Source: Urechidicola sp.
GTDB lineage: Bacteria > Bacteroidota > Bacteroidia > Flavobacteriales > Flavobacteriaceae
DNA length: 41,234 nucleotides
Assembly: GCA_028599075.1 (NCBI GenBank)
Contig: JAQRMW010000245.1
Span: 1-41,234, forward strand
Direction: 5' to 3'
The first letter of the stretch is position 1; the number at the start of each line of letters is the position of its first letter. A program made the position numbers and the translations under genes. The notes under the pieces were generated by a model. That model did no database searches. It was not told the origin of the DNA and saw nothing but the letters and a program-made list of their open reading frames with translations. Shown here one piece after another: positions 8,290 to 17,376 of this stretch.

Positions 8290-9138
8290 TTATCTTCTAG
8301 AATACAAATCAACTTCTATATAAATGGGAAAATGATCTGATGGGTATTTTAAATTCTTAGAGTTAGATAGAGTGGCATGACTATTAACTCCTATTTGAGA
8401 AGAATTTGATATAAAAACATAATCAATTTTTTTGGTAACTGGTTTATGAAACTCAAAGCCATTAAAAGTGCCTGCTGGTCCAAAAGGAGTGCTAACAGTT
8501 ACATCAAAAGTGTCTATTAATTGACTATTCAATTTCGAAATAACTTCATTGCTAGGTTCAGAATTTAAATCCCCCATAAAAAATACTGGATAATTTTTTG
8601 TATTTAAAAAATTTATTTTTTTTAGAATTACATCAACACTTTCGAGTCGAGATTGCTGCCCAATATGATCAAAATGCGTATTAAATACCCAGAAAAAGAT
8701 TCCAGTTTCTTTTTCTTTAAACAAAGCATAAGTACAAATACGAGGTAATAAAGCATCCCAGTTTTTAGAAGGTTTATCTGGAGTTAAAGACAACCAAAAA
8801 GTATCAGCCTCTATAACTTCAAAGCGATTTTTTTTATAAAAAATTGCAGAATATTCACCTTTACCACTACCATCTCTTCCTTCTCCAACAAAATCAAAAT
8901 TGGGCATTGCATTGTTTATATAAGCAACTTGATGAGGTAGCCCTTCTTGAGTTCCAAAGATTGATGGATTGTAAAATTTGATTAAACCAATTAATTCATC
9001 TTTTCTATTTGACCAAGCATTTTCACCATCTGATCGATTGTCATAACGAATGTTATAGGTCATTAATGAAAGAGATGTCTTTTGACTAAAAGAAATTGAA
9101 ATGACAAAAAAGCATGTTATTAATAACCAATTTTTCAT
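8290..9138 (-). CDS. Secreted endonuclease/exonuclease/phosphatase (EEP) family protein
   Basis: 282 residues with a signal peptide (MKNWLLITCFFVISISFSQ), so exported. The EEP fold motifs appear in order: SLMTYNIRYDN (metal-binding Asn), FGTQEG (metal Glu), NTHFDHIG, FMGDLNSEP (catalytic Asp/Asn), KKIDYVF and the C-terminal SDHFPI histidine. This family hydrolyses phosphodiesters or phosphomonoesters (nucleic acid, sphingomyelin, inositol phosphate); the substrate is not clear here. It starts 10 nt after the SulP gene stop, so the two form an operon, which could suggest scavenging coupled to anion uptake. Confidence 0.88.
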   Translation of the reverse strand: MKNWLLITCFFVISISFSQKTSLSLMTYNIRYDNRSDGENAWSNRKDELIGLIKFYNPSIFGTQEGLPHQVAYINNAMPNFDFVGEGRDGSGKGEYSAIFYKKNRFEVIEADTFWLSLTPDKPSKNWDALLPRICTYALFKEKETGIFFWVFNTHFDHIGQQSRLESVDVILKKINFLNTKNYPVFFMGDLNSEPSNEVISKLNSQLIDTFDVTVSTPFGPAGTFNGFEFHKPVTKKIDYVFISNSSQIGVNSHATLSNSKNLKYPSDHFPIYIEVDLYSRR

Positions 9139-9148
9139 TTACATAATT

Positions 9149-10984
9149 TTAAATATTATTTTTTACCCAAACAATTGCATCATCAAAAGATTTGAATTGT
9201 TGGTTTTCTGGAACTAAATCTGGAATAATATCAATTTTTTCTAGCATGTATTTTGGTTGATTTAACACATTTACCATTAAGATGTTTTTATCATCTTTAA
9301 CCAAATCAACAAGTACATCTTCCATAGCATATAAACCAGATTGGTCTATATACTGCATTCTTCCCATTCTTATGATGATTGTTGATGCCGTATCGGGTAT
9401 TTGTTTTGCTAGTTGTTGAAAATCACTGGTTGATCCAAAAAACAGAGGTCCTTTAAGATGTTTTACAAAGACTTCAGCCTTTAAATGTTCTGGGAAATTT
9501 TTCTCATCTGCCCAAGCTTTTTCCTCTTCCAATGATTTTACATCAGAGTGTTCAGCCGTTAAATCGCCCATTTTTTTCATAAACATTAGTGAAGCTAAAA
9601 CCATTCCAATACCAACTGCATAAACCAAGTTCCATACAGATGATAAAACCATCACAATAATCATTACAATAACTTCTGATTTTGGCATATATGGTATTGC
9701 TTTTAAACCTTTATAATCCATTACACCAATACCAACAGTAATTAAAATTCCTGCTAAAACAGCTGCTGGTATCATTGAAGCTATTGGCCCAATAGCCAAT
9801 AGTATAGCGAGTAACAGAAGACCTGCCATCATACCAGACAATCGTGTTCTACCTCCTGCATTTATATTTACAACTGTTCTTATGGTTGCTCCTGCACCTG
9901 GAATTCCACCAAACAACCCTGCAATACTATTCCCAATTCCTTGACCTACTAATTCCTTATTTGGATTGTGTTTTGTTTTGGTCATATTGTCTGCTACTAC
10001 CGATGTTAATAAAGAATCAATAGAACCCAATAGCGCCAAAGTCAATGCGGTAAATATATAAGGTGATATTGTGCCGAAATCAAATTGAGTAAACACTCCC
10101 ATATTCGGAATAGGGATTCCTCCAGGAATTTCTTCAATTGGTCGATAATCTAAACCAAACCCAATAGCAATTAATGTCATAACCACTAAAGCAACTAGAG
10201 TGCTGGGAATAGTTGTCGTAATTTTTTTAAACCCATAAATGATAATGATGGTTCCTAAAGCTAAAAGTAATTCTAGCCAATTTACATGTGAAATTGCTTT
10301 AGGGATTACTTTTAATGCCCCAATAACCCCAGAAGCATTTGCTCCTGCCAAAGTTTTTGCTTCTTGTATTATTTGTTCGTCTGATATTAAATGAGCTCTT
10401 TTTACGGTTTCTTCAAAATGATCTAAAACTAAGAGACCTTCTCCTGCTTCTTCTTTTAAGATGTTATCAAGGATAATTTCTTTTGCCTGTGGTTTAAAAC
10501 TATCAACATAAGTCATGTCTTCTTCTGGATAATATCCTAATGATGGCAAGATTTGAGTGATTAAAATAATCAATCCAATAGCGGTCATAAATCCTGAGAC
10601 TACGGGATATGGAATGTATTTTATATATTTTCCGAGACCAGACACTCCTAGTAAAACTTGCATGATTCCCGCCAAGATAAACACCGTTAAAATTGCTGGT
10701 AATGCACGTTCTAAATCACCATCATTAACAGCAATTAATCCTGCAATCATAACCATACTTACAGCAGTCATTGGAGCTGTTGGGCCAGAAATTTGTGTGC
10801 TTGTTCCGCCGAACATAGCGGCAAAGAAACTTACAAAAATAGCTCCGTATAAACCTGCACTTGGACCTAGTCCTGAGCTAACCCCAAATGCAAGAGCTAA
10901 TGGTAAGGCAACAATACCTGCGGTGATACCGCCAAAAACATCACCTTTAAAATTAGAAAAGTCAAATTTGATAAAGTCTTTCAT
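9149..10984 (-). CDS. SulP family inorganic anion transporter with STAS domain
   Basis: 611 residues. The N-terminal part is a membrane transporter with many hydrophobic helices. Signatures include GDVFGGITAGIVALPLALAF near the start, the substrate-site region GLYGAIFVSFFAAMFGGTST and the later NKELVGQGIGNSIAGLFGG. A C-terminal STAS domain (about residues 500-605) contains IIRMGRMQYIDQSGLYAMED. SulP proteins carry sulfate, bicarbonate or related anions, often with Na+ or H+. The loop with an acidic insertion around residues 150-215 is longer than in some relatives. BicA-like bicarbonate uptake is possible but cannot be told apart from sulfate here. Confidence 0.9.
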   Translation of the reverse strand: MKDFIKFDFSNFKGDVFGGITAGIVALPLALAFGVSSGLGPSAGLYGAIFVSFFAAMFGGTSTQISGPTAPMTAVSMVMIAGLIAVNDGDLERALPAILTVFILAGIMQVLLGVSGLGKYIKYIPYPVVSGFMTAIGLIILITQILPSLGYYPEEDMTYVDSFKPQAKEIILDNILKEEAGEGLLVLDHFEETVKRAHLISDEQIIQEAKTLAGANASGVIGALKVIPKAISHVNWLELLLALGTIIIIYGFKKITTTIPSTLVALVVMTLIAIGFGLDYRPIEEIPGGIPIPNMGVFTQFDFGTISPYIFTALTLALLGSIDSLLTSVVADNMTKTKHNPNKELVGQGIGNSIAGLFGGIPGAGATIRTVVNINAGGRTRLSGMMAGLLLLAILLAIGPIASMIPAAVLAGILITVGIGVMDYKGLKAIPYMPKSEVIVMIIVMVLSSVWNLVYAVGIGMVLASLMFMKKMGDLTAEHSDVKSLEEEKAWADEKNFPEHLKAEVFVKHLKGPLFFGSTSDFQQLAKQIPDTASTIIIRMGRMQYIDQSGLYAMEDVLVDLVKDDKNILMVNVLNQPKYMLEKIDIIPDLVPENQQFKSFDDAIVWVKNNI

Positions 10985-11025
10985 AAGAATGGTTTTTATA
11001 AGTGTCTGAAAAAATTCTAGAATTT

Positions 11026-11033
11026 CAAAGATA
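11026..11033 (-). promoter_or_regulatory. Candidate -7 box for the SulP-EEP operon
   Basis: TATCTTTG on the minus strand, 41 nt before the SulP ATG. Confidence 0.4.
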
Positions 11034-11212
11034 CATCAATTTGATAATAGTTTTAATACAAATTTGATTGTTGTGTGTGGTAGATATTAAAAGTGAATCA
11101 ACTTTATTTAAAAGTGAAGTATTAAAACAACTTTTCAATTATTAACAGTTGAAACACAAATCTATATCAAAAAAGTAGCATCTTTGTTGTTGAGAATACC
11201 CAAACATATTTT

Positions 11213-13156
11213 ATGAAATTATTTTTTACCAGCTTGTTTTTTGTGCTGATGGCTCAATTAACTTTTGCTCAAATTGTGATTAATGAGCTCGATTGTGATA
11301 CGCCAAGTATTGATACTGTAGAATTCTTAGAGTTAAAATCGGATACACCAAATTTTAGCCTAGATGGATATGTTGTTGTATTTTTTAATGGTTCTGATAG
11401 TGGTGGGGATAGTAGCTATTTAACCTTTGATTTAGATGGGTATACGACAGATGTAAATGGATTGCTACTTATAGGAAGTTCTAGTGTGTCTCCAATACCA
11501 CAATTTATAGTGCCAGAAAATATTATACAAAATGGTGCGGATGCAGTTGGCGTTTATTTAGGAGATGATACCGATTTTCCTGAAGGCACTCTAGCAACCA
11601 CTACTAATTTAATCCATGCATTAGCTTATGATACTACAGACTCAGATGACACTGTTTTAATGGGATTACTTGGATTGACTGAACAAATAAATGAAGGGTC
11701 TTCTGGAAACACAAACTCCATTCAACGATTAAATGGAGGAGGATATGAAGTAAAAGCTCCAACTCCAAGAGCACTGAATGATGGCAGTGGAGTTGTGCTC
11801 AACGGAATAACAATTTCGGTAAATGCCACTCAATATAATGAAGGTGAAAACTTTGATATCACTTTTGCGTCAGAGCAAAATGTAACGAGTGATTTGGACA
11901 TTACTTTTACCTTAAATAATGGATCATTCGATAATTCTGATTTTAGTGGAGATACCACTGTTACCATATTAAATGGTCAAAACACAATAAGCTCTACAAT
12001 TACTTTAATTGATGATGCTGATGATGAAGGCGATGAGGTTTTGGAAATAAATATGATAAGTTTACCTGCTGAGTATTTAGCGTTGAATAACTTAATTGAA
12101 ATTAGAGTAGTTGATAATGATTTTGTGGTGTCTGCTTGGGGCACACCTTTAAGTCCAACTTTTGGTTTGGTTTCTAGTACGGAGCCAACAACATATTACG
12201 ATCCAATTGATGGATTATCTGGTGTAGCACTTGAGCAAGCACTACAAGATATTATTGCCGAAGAAGGAGTTGTGAGAGCACAAACCTATGCAGATATTGT
12301 AGAGGTATTAAAAGAAGCAGATCAGAATCCGGCGAATAGCAATCAGGTTTGGTTGGTTTATACAGAGCAAGGTCGTGCAAAATTAGATTACCAAACCACT
12401 TCCATTAGTGTTGGAAAATGGAATAGAGAACATACTTTTCCTCGTTCTAGAGGGGGGTTTGATAGTATTGAACTTGATGATATACCTGATGGTATAAATA
12501 CGTATTGGAATACAAATGCTGATTCTTTACGTCATGGAAATTCTGATGCACATGCGTTAAGGGCGGCAGATGGTCCAGAAAACAGTTCTAGAAGTAACCA
12601 ATATTATGGAGATTATAATGGCCCAACTGGAAATGCAGGAAGTTTTAAGGGCGATGTAGCTCGAAGTGTTTTGTATATGCAATTGCGATTTAATGGATTG
12701 AGTGTGATTGAAAACCCGACTGTAGTTGGTGAAATGGGATACCTATCAACCATACTTGATTGGCACAGAAATGACCCGCCAGATGATTTTGAAATGAATC
12801 GTAACAATATTATTTATAATTGGCAATTCAACAGAAACCCATTAATAGACAAACCAGATTTGGTGGAATATATTTGGGGTAATATGGTTGGGCAAGTTTG
12901 GAGTAATTCTTTAAGTGTTACAGACGAATATTTGTCTAGTATCAAAATATATCCAAACCCAGCAACGGATAAATTAATTGTAAAAGGAATCAATCAGAAT
13001 ACTGAAATTCAAATTTATTCAATTCAAGGACAAGAATTATTTAGCAAAAGAATTGATTCAGATACAGTTATTGATTTAGCTTTTTCGAATGGAGTTTATA
13101 TTGTTAAATTATTTTCAGAAGAAGCAGTTAAAACAGAAAAGTTGATTGTTCGTTAG
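11213..13156 (+). CDS. Secreted endonuclease I family nuclease with T9SS sorting domain
   Basis: 647 residues. A signal peptide (ending LTFAQ) is followed by a lamin-tail-like beta domain (about 20-190: IVINELDCDTPS, VEFLELKS). Next is a Calx-beta-like segment (about 200-300). The endonuclease I (EndA/NucM) domain spans about 315-570 with KWNREHTFPRS (His407), RHGNSDAHALRA and NQYYGDYNG. The C-terminus is a type A T9SS tail, IKIYPNPATDKLIVKG to the end. Predicted action: cutting DNA (or RNA) outside the cell for phosphate or nucleotide use, or for biofilm turnover. Export by the T9SS matches the Plug gene nearby. A CATCTTTG box at about 11172 may be its promoter. Confidence 0.9.
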   Translation: MKLFFTSLFFVLMAQLTFAQIVINELDCDTPSIDTVEFLELKSDTPNFSLDGYVVVFFNGSDSGGDSSYLTFDLDGYTTDVNGLLLIGSSSVSPIPQFIVPENIIQNGADAVGVYLGDDTDFPEGTLATTTNLIHALAYDTTDSDDTVLMGLLGLTEQINEGSSGNTNSIQRLNGGGYEVKAPTPRALNDGSGVVLNGITISVNATQYNEGENFDITFASEQNVTSDLDITFTLNNGSFDNSDFSGDTTVTILNGQNTISSTITLIDDADDEGDEVLEINMISLPAEYLALNNLIEIRVVDNDFVVSAWGTPLSPTFGLVSSTEPTTYYDPIDGLSGVALEQALQDIIAEEGVVRAQTYADIVEVLKEADQNPANSNQVWLVYTEQGRAKLDYQTTSISVGKWNREHTFPRSRGGFDSIELDDIPDGINTYWNTNADSLRHGNSDAHALRAADGPENSSRSNQYYGDYNGPTGNAGSFKGDVARSVLYMQLRFNGLSVIENPTVVGEMGYLSTILDWHRNDPPDDFEMNRNNIIYNWQFNRNPLIDKPDLVEYIWGNMVGQVWSNSLSVTDEYLSSIKIYPNPATDKLIVKGINQNTEIQIYSIQGQELFSKRIDSDTVIDLAFSNGVYIVKLFSEEAVKTEKLIVR

Positions 13157-13239
13157 TGTTTTTTGAGTTGAGTTAATTCTTATTATTTAGAATTATTATA
13201 AATAAAAACAAATCAACAATAAATTGATTTATATCATAT

Positions 13240-13266
13240 TTGTAACGTCTATTTTGGTTAAATTTG
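13240..13266 (+). promoter_or_regulatory. Promoter of the nqr operon
   Basis: -33 TTG at 13240-13242, 16-nt spacer, -7 TAAATTTG at 13259-13266. Start of nqrA is 41 nt further on. Close to the flavobacterial consensus TTG-N17-23-TAnnTTTG. Confidence 0.5.
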
Positions 13267-13307
13267 CATCGTTTTTATAAGTAAAAAATTTAATTCAAAT
13301 TTAGAAT

Positions 13308-14663
13308 ATGTCAACAGACATCCGTATCAAAAAAGGGTTAGACATTAAATTGAAAGGCAAAGCAGAAAAAGTTACTACTAACGCTGTTGCCAGTAATGTT
13401 TATTCATTACAACCCATAGATTTTCACGGAATTATTCCTAAACTTATCGCAAAACAAGGTGCTAAATTAAAGGCAGGTGAAACTGTTTTTTATAGCAAAA
13501 CAAATGAGGATATCAAATTTGTTTCGCCTGTGAGTGGAGAGGTTACTGAAGTAGTTCGTGGAGAAAAAAGAAAAATTTTAGCAGTAAAAATTACTGCGGA
13601 TAAAGAACAAGCCTATCAAGAAAATAAAACATTAAATGTGTCGTCAGCATCTGCCGATGATATTAAGAGTTTACTGTTGTCTTCTGGCTGTTGGCCTTTT
13701 GTAAAACAACGTCCGTATGACGTAATTGCAAATCCTGCCATAACACCAAAAGCTATTTTTATTTCTGCATATGCTAGTGCTCCTTTAACTGCCGATTACG
13801 ATTATGTGTTGGAAGGAAAAGAAACTGAATTGCAAGCAGCTATTACCGCTTTAGGCAAATTGACTGATGGTAAAGTGCATGTTTCGGTCGGAGCTAAATC
13901 AAATTCGCCTTTAGCTGGTTTAAACGGAATTGATTTGCATAAGGTTTCAGGACCGCATCCTTCAGGAAATGTAAGTGTTCAAATAGCACAAATTGACCCT
14001 ATTAATAAAGGTGAAGTTGTTTGGACAGTTACTCCACAAGATTTGATAATTATTGGTGAGTTATTGTTGACAGGGAAATTCAATGCCGAAAGAGTCATTG
14101 CAGTTTCTGGATCAGTAATAAAAAAACCAAAATATTACAAAACAATTATTGGATCAGAGGTAGCGAGTGTTATTTATGATGCAGGAGTTGAAGGTGATAA
14201 TTTTAGATTAATTACGGGTAATGTACTAACAGGTCGTGCTATCAATCCAGATGGGTTTTTAGGGTATTATGATAACTGTGTAACTGCAATTCCAGAAGGA
14301 AACGATTATGAATTCTTTGGATGGACTACACCAATTTTTAATAAAATTTCTACAACACGTGCTTTGACTTTCTCTTGGATGAACAAAAAGGATAAAGAGT
14401 ACGATTTAAATACAAACACTAACGGTGAGCATAGAGCATTTGTGTTGACAGGACAATATGAAGAGGTTTTTCCTTTAGATATTTTTCCGATGCAAATCTT
14501 GAAAGCATGTATGTATAAAGATTTAGATGAAATGGAGCAATTAGGAATGTACGAAGTTGCACCAGAAGATTTTGCTTTGACAGAATTTGTTTGTGTGTCT
14601 AAACAACCACATCAAGATATTATTAGAAAAGGGTTAGACTTAATGATTAAAGAGATAGGATAA
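13308..14663 (+). CDS. nqrA: Na+-translocating NADH:quinone reductase subunit A
   Basis: 451-residue cytoplasmic-side subunit of the Na+-NQR complex, which oxidises NADH, reduces quinone and pumps Na+ out. Family features: the opening IRIKKGLDIKLKGKA, PIDFHGIIPKLIAKQGAKLKAGE (a lipoyl/RnfC-like hairpin), SGEVTEVVRGEKR, and KQRPYDVIANPAITPKAIF. The conserved C-terminal part reads FPLDIFPMQILKACMYKD. First gene of nqrABCDEF, with 2 nt before nqrB. The chosen ATG follows a good promoter box. Confidence 0.96.
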   Translation: MSTDIRIKKGLDIKLKGKAEKVTTNAVASNVYSLQPIDFHGIIPKLIAKQGAKLKAGETVFYSKTNEDIKFVSPVSGEVTEVVRGEKRKILAVKITADKEQAYQENKTLNVSSASADDIKSLLLSSGCWPFVKQRPYDVIANPAITPKAIFISAYASAPLTADYDYVLEGKETELQAAITALGKLTDGKVHVSVGAKSNSPLAGLNGIDLHKVSGPHPSGNVSVQIAQIDPINKGEVVWTVTPQDLIIIGELLLTGKFNAERVIAVSGSVIKKPKYYKTIIGSEVASVIYDAGVEGDNFRLITGNVLTGRAINPDGFLGYYDNCVTAIPEGNDYEFFGWTTPIFNKISTTRALTFSWMNKKDKEYDLNTNTNGEHRAFVLTGQYEEVFPLDIFPMQILKACMYKDLDEMEQLGMYEVAPEDFALTEFVCVSKQPHQDIIRKGLDLMIKEIG

Positions 14664-14665
14664 TT

Positions 14666-15898
14666 ATGGCTTTAAAAGATAATTTACACAACCTAAAAGA
14701 AAAATTTAAAGGCACAAAGATGTCTCCAGTATTTGGAGCATTTCACACCTTTTTATATATGCCAAACGATACGACACAAAAAGGGAGTCATATTCGTGGG
14801 GCTGATGATTTAAAAAGAACAATGAACATGGTTATTATAGCCTTGATTCCATTGTTGTTTTTTGGAATGTACAATACAGGGTACCAACATCACTTAGCAA
14901 CAGGTGAAGTTGAAATGGTATCTAGTGGATTTTTTAGTGCTGAGTTTTGGTCACTATCAAATTTTTGGATTGGTTTCTGGAAAATTCTTCCATTAATTAT
15001 AGTATCGTATGTAGTTGGTTTGGGAATCGAAATATTTTTCGCAGCCAAAAACGGACACGAAGTTGAAGAAGGGTATTTGGTAACAGGAATGTTAGTTCCG
15101 TTAATTGTACCAATCGATATTCCACTATGGATGTTAGCAGTTGCTGTCATCTTCGGAGTTGTAATTGGTAAGGAAGTATTTGGTGGAACCGGAATGAACA
15201 TTCTAAACCCTGCCTTATTAATACGCGCTTTTTTATTCTTCGCATATCCAACATGGATGAGTGGAGATAAAGTTTGGGTAACAGGTGCTGTTGAAAGAAC
15301 AAATGAAATAGCTGCTGGTACAATGCCAGCTTCAGATGCCATTTCTGGTGAAACAGTCCTCGGTGCTTTAGCGCAAGGACAAGAAATTGTTTATTCTACA
15401 TGGGATATGTTCTACGGCTTTATTCCAGGATCGGTCGGAGAGACATCTACCTTATTAATACTATTAGGAGCATTATTCTTAATCTTTTCAAAAATTGGAA
15501 GTTGGAGAATTATGTTATCATCTGTTTTAGGCGCTTTGGTAATGGGATTGATTTTTAATCAAGTTACCGCGATGGGTATCATCGGAGAAAGCAGTAAGTT
15601 TTATGACTTAATGAATACCGAATTTTGGCAACACTTATTAATAGGTGGATTTGCTTTTGGTGCAATTTATATGGCTACAGATCCAGTAACAGCATCACAA
15701 ACAAATAAAGGAAAATGGATTTACGGATTCTTAATCGGATTTATTTCAATCTTAATTCGTGTATTCAACCCTGCATATCCAGAAGGTGTAATGTTAGCCA
15801 TTTTATTGATGAATGTATTTGCACCAACAATTGACCACTATGTTGTTCAAGGAAATGTAAAACGAAGAATGAAACGTTTAAAAGCAAAAACTGCATAA
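14666..15898 (+). CDS. nqrB: Na+-translocating NADH:quinone reductase subunit B
   Basis: 410-residue integral membrane subunit, about ten hydrophobic segments, which carries covalent FMN and riboflavin and takes part in Na+ translocation. The flavin-attachment site is visible as DAISGET with Thr230 as acceptor; classical NqrB has SGAT, so Glu replaces Ala just before the acceptor. Other family segments: GKEVFGGTGMNILNPALLIRAFLFFAYP and GGFAFGAIYMATDPVTAS. The FMN is expected to be loaded by ApbE, which is coded about 14 kb downstream in this window. Confidence 0.96.
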   Translation: MALKDNLHNLKEKFKGTKMSPVFGAFHTFLYMPNDTTQKGSHIRGADDLKRTMNMVIIALIPLLFFGMYNTGYQHHLATGEVEMVSSGFFSAEFWSLSNFWIGFWKILPLIIVSYVVGLGIEIFFAAKNGHEVEEGYLVTGMLVPLIVPIDIPLWMLAVAVIFGVVIGKEVFGGTGMNILNPALLIRAFLFFAYPTWMSGDKVWVTGAVERTNEIAAGTMPASDAISGETVLGALAQGQEIVYSTWDMFYGFIPGSVGETSTLLILLGALFLIFSKIGSWRIMLSSVLGALVMGLIFNQVTAMGIIGESSKFYDLMNTEFWQHLLIGGFAFGAIYMATDPVTASQTNKGKWIYGFLIGFISILIRVFNPAYPEGVMLAILLMNVFAPTIDHYVVQGNVKRRMKRLKAKTA

Positions 15899-15900
15899 CG

Positions 15901-16644
15901 ATGGAAAAAAGAACAGACAAAAATTCGTATACAATAATTTTTGCCACAGTGATGGTAATTATTGTGGGAGCCTTGTTAGCGTTTTTAGCAACTTATTTGA
16001 AACCATTAATTGATGAGAATAAACGTTTAGAAAAGCAACAAAATATTTTGTATGCTATGGGCATAAATGACAACGACGAAAAAAGTGTTGTGTTTATTTC
16101 TACAGATCAAGTGGCTGAAAAATTTGATAAGTATATCACTAAGCAAATCGTAATTCAAGGAGATAAGGTTACTGAAGATAATGAAGCTTATTTAATCGAT
16201 TTGAAAAAAGAAGCTACACTTGCTAAAAAAGGATCAGAAAGAAGGTTGCCTTTATTTATTGGAGAAAAAGATGGAGAGAAATACTACATCATTCCAATGT
16301 TAGGAAAAGGTTTATGGGATGCCGTTTGGGGCTATATAGCTCTAGATAAAAACCTAGTTGTTAAAGGAGTTTTCTTTGATCATAAAGGAGAAACCCCAGG
16401 TTTAGGAGCAAACATCAACCAACGTTTTTTTATGGATGATTTTACAGGAGAGCATATTACTGATGGCAATACTTTTAAAGGAATTACCATTGCTAAGGGT
16501 AATGCAGATCCTAAGAATGAAAGAAAACAAGATTTTAGAGTTGATGCGATTGCAGGGTCAACAATTACAGGAGATGGATTAACGGCTATGATCAAGAAAG
16601 ACTTGAAAATGTATATGCCTTATTTACAAACTTTAAATAAATAA
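15901..16644 (+). CDS. nqrC: Na+-translocating NADH:quinone reductase subunit C
   Basis: 247 residues: one N-terminal membrane helix (TIIFATVMVIIVGALLAFLA) and a large periplasmic FMN-binding domain. The covalent FMN site is DAIAGSTITGDGL with Thr221 as acceptor, matching the ApbE target pattern D-x3-G-(A/S)-T. Upstream, KGETPGLGANI is the usual conserved segment of FMN-binding domains. Electrons pass from the NqrF side through NqrC to NqrB. Tight spacing (2 nt from nqrB, 4 nt to nqrD). Confidence 0.95.
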   Translation: MEKRTDKNSYTIIFATVMVIIVGALLAFLATYLKPLIDENKRLEKQQNILYAMGINDNDEKSVVFISTDQVAEKFDKYITKQIVIQGDKVTEDNEAYLIDLKKEATLAKKGSERRLPLFIGEKDGEKYYIIPMLGKGLWDAVWGYIALDKNLVVKGVFFDHKGETPGLGANINQRFFMDDFTGEHITDGNTFKGITIAKGNADPKNERKQDFRVDAIAGSTITGDGLTAMIKKDLKMYMPYLQTLNK

Positions 16645-16648
16645 TTAG

Positions 16649-17296
16649 ATGGGACTTTTATCAAAAAAAGACGCAAAGTTAATCACAGACCCATTAGCAG
16701 ATAACAATCCAATTACGATTCAAGTATTAGGAATTTGTTCTGCCTTGGCAATTACTGCAGAGTTAGAAGCATCTATTGTAATGTCTATTGCAGTACTGTT
16801 TGTATTGAGTGTAGGTAATGTTGTTATTTCATTATTAAGAAATATCATTCCTTCAAAAATTAGAATTATCGTGCAATTAATTGTAGTTGCAACCTTGGTA
16901 ATTATTGTTGATTTAGTATTGAAAGCATTTGCTTATGAATTAAGTAAAACTCTTTCAGTATTTGTTGGATTGATTATTACAAACTGTATTATTATGGGAC
17001 GTTTTGAAGCATTCGCTTTAGCAAACGCACCAGGAAAAGCATTTTTAGACGGAATCGGAAACTCATTAGGATATGCAGTGATATTAATTATTGTTGGATT
17101 CTTTAGAGAATTATTAGGATCTGGAACTCTATTAGGAATTCAAGTATTAGGAGATCCTATCGAAAAAACAGGAGTCTATGCTTTTGGATATGAAAATAAC
17201 GGATTTATGTTGTTAGCGCCAATGGCATTGGTAACAGTTGGAATCATTATTTGGGTACAGCGTAGTAGAAATACAGCATTAGTAGAAGATCATTAA
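16649..17296 (+). CDS. nqrD: Na+-translocating NADH:quinone reductase subunit D
   Basis: 215-residue membrane subunit with six hydrophobic segments. It forms an inverted-topology pair with NqrE around an intramembrane iron-sulfur centre. The cysteines that can ligate it are Cys30 (VLGICSALA) and Cys113 (IITNCIIMG). RFEAFALANAPGKAFLDGIGN is characteristic of the NqrD/RnfE family. An unusual 80-nt gap separates it from nqrE. Confidence 0.95.
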   Translation: MGLLSKKDAKLITDPLADNNPITIQVLGICSALAITAELEASIVMSIAVLFVLSVGNVVISLLRNIIPSKIRIIVQLIVVATLVIIVDLVLKAFAYELSKTLSVFVGLIITNCIIMGRFEAFALANAPGKAFLDGIGNSLGYAVILIIVGFFRELLGSGTLLGIQVLGDPIEKTGVYAFGYENNGFMLLAPMALVTVGIIIWVQRSRNTALVEDH

Positions 17297-17300
17297 AATT

Positions 17301-17372
17301 GGTTGAAAGTTGATAGTTTGTGGTTGATAGTAATTAACCAAAAGCGATCAACAAACAACAAACAACTATATA
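17301..17372. repeat. GTTGATAG repeat tract in the nqrD-nqrE gap
   Basis: GTTGATAG occurs at 17309-17316 and 17323-17330. A mirrored GATCAAC-AAACAACAAACAAC tract follows at 17346-17366. GTTGAT/ATCAAC can pair as a weak hairpin. Similar GTTGTTGGTTGATAGTTAAT lies at 4361-4381. This is the only long gap inside the operon. Confidence 0.5.
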
Positions 17373-17376
17373 GAAT

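Noticed and set aside
10557-11009. Long open frame on the plus strand opposite the SulP gene
   Set aside because: Antisense shadow of the transporter; rich in Pro/Ile from the reverse of Gly/Asn codons and without any family motif.
13174-13195. Hairpin TAATTCT/AGAATTA after the endonuclease gene as a terminator
   Set aside because: A/T-only weak stem without a following T-run.
14890-15342. 150-codon open frame on the minus strand opposite nqrB
   Set aside because: Shadow of a well-supported gene; no promoter box or motif.
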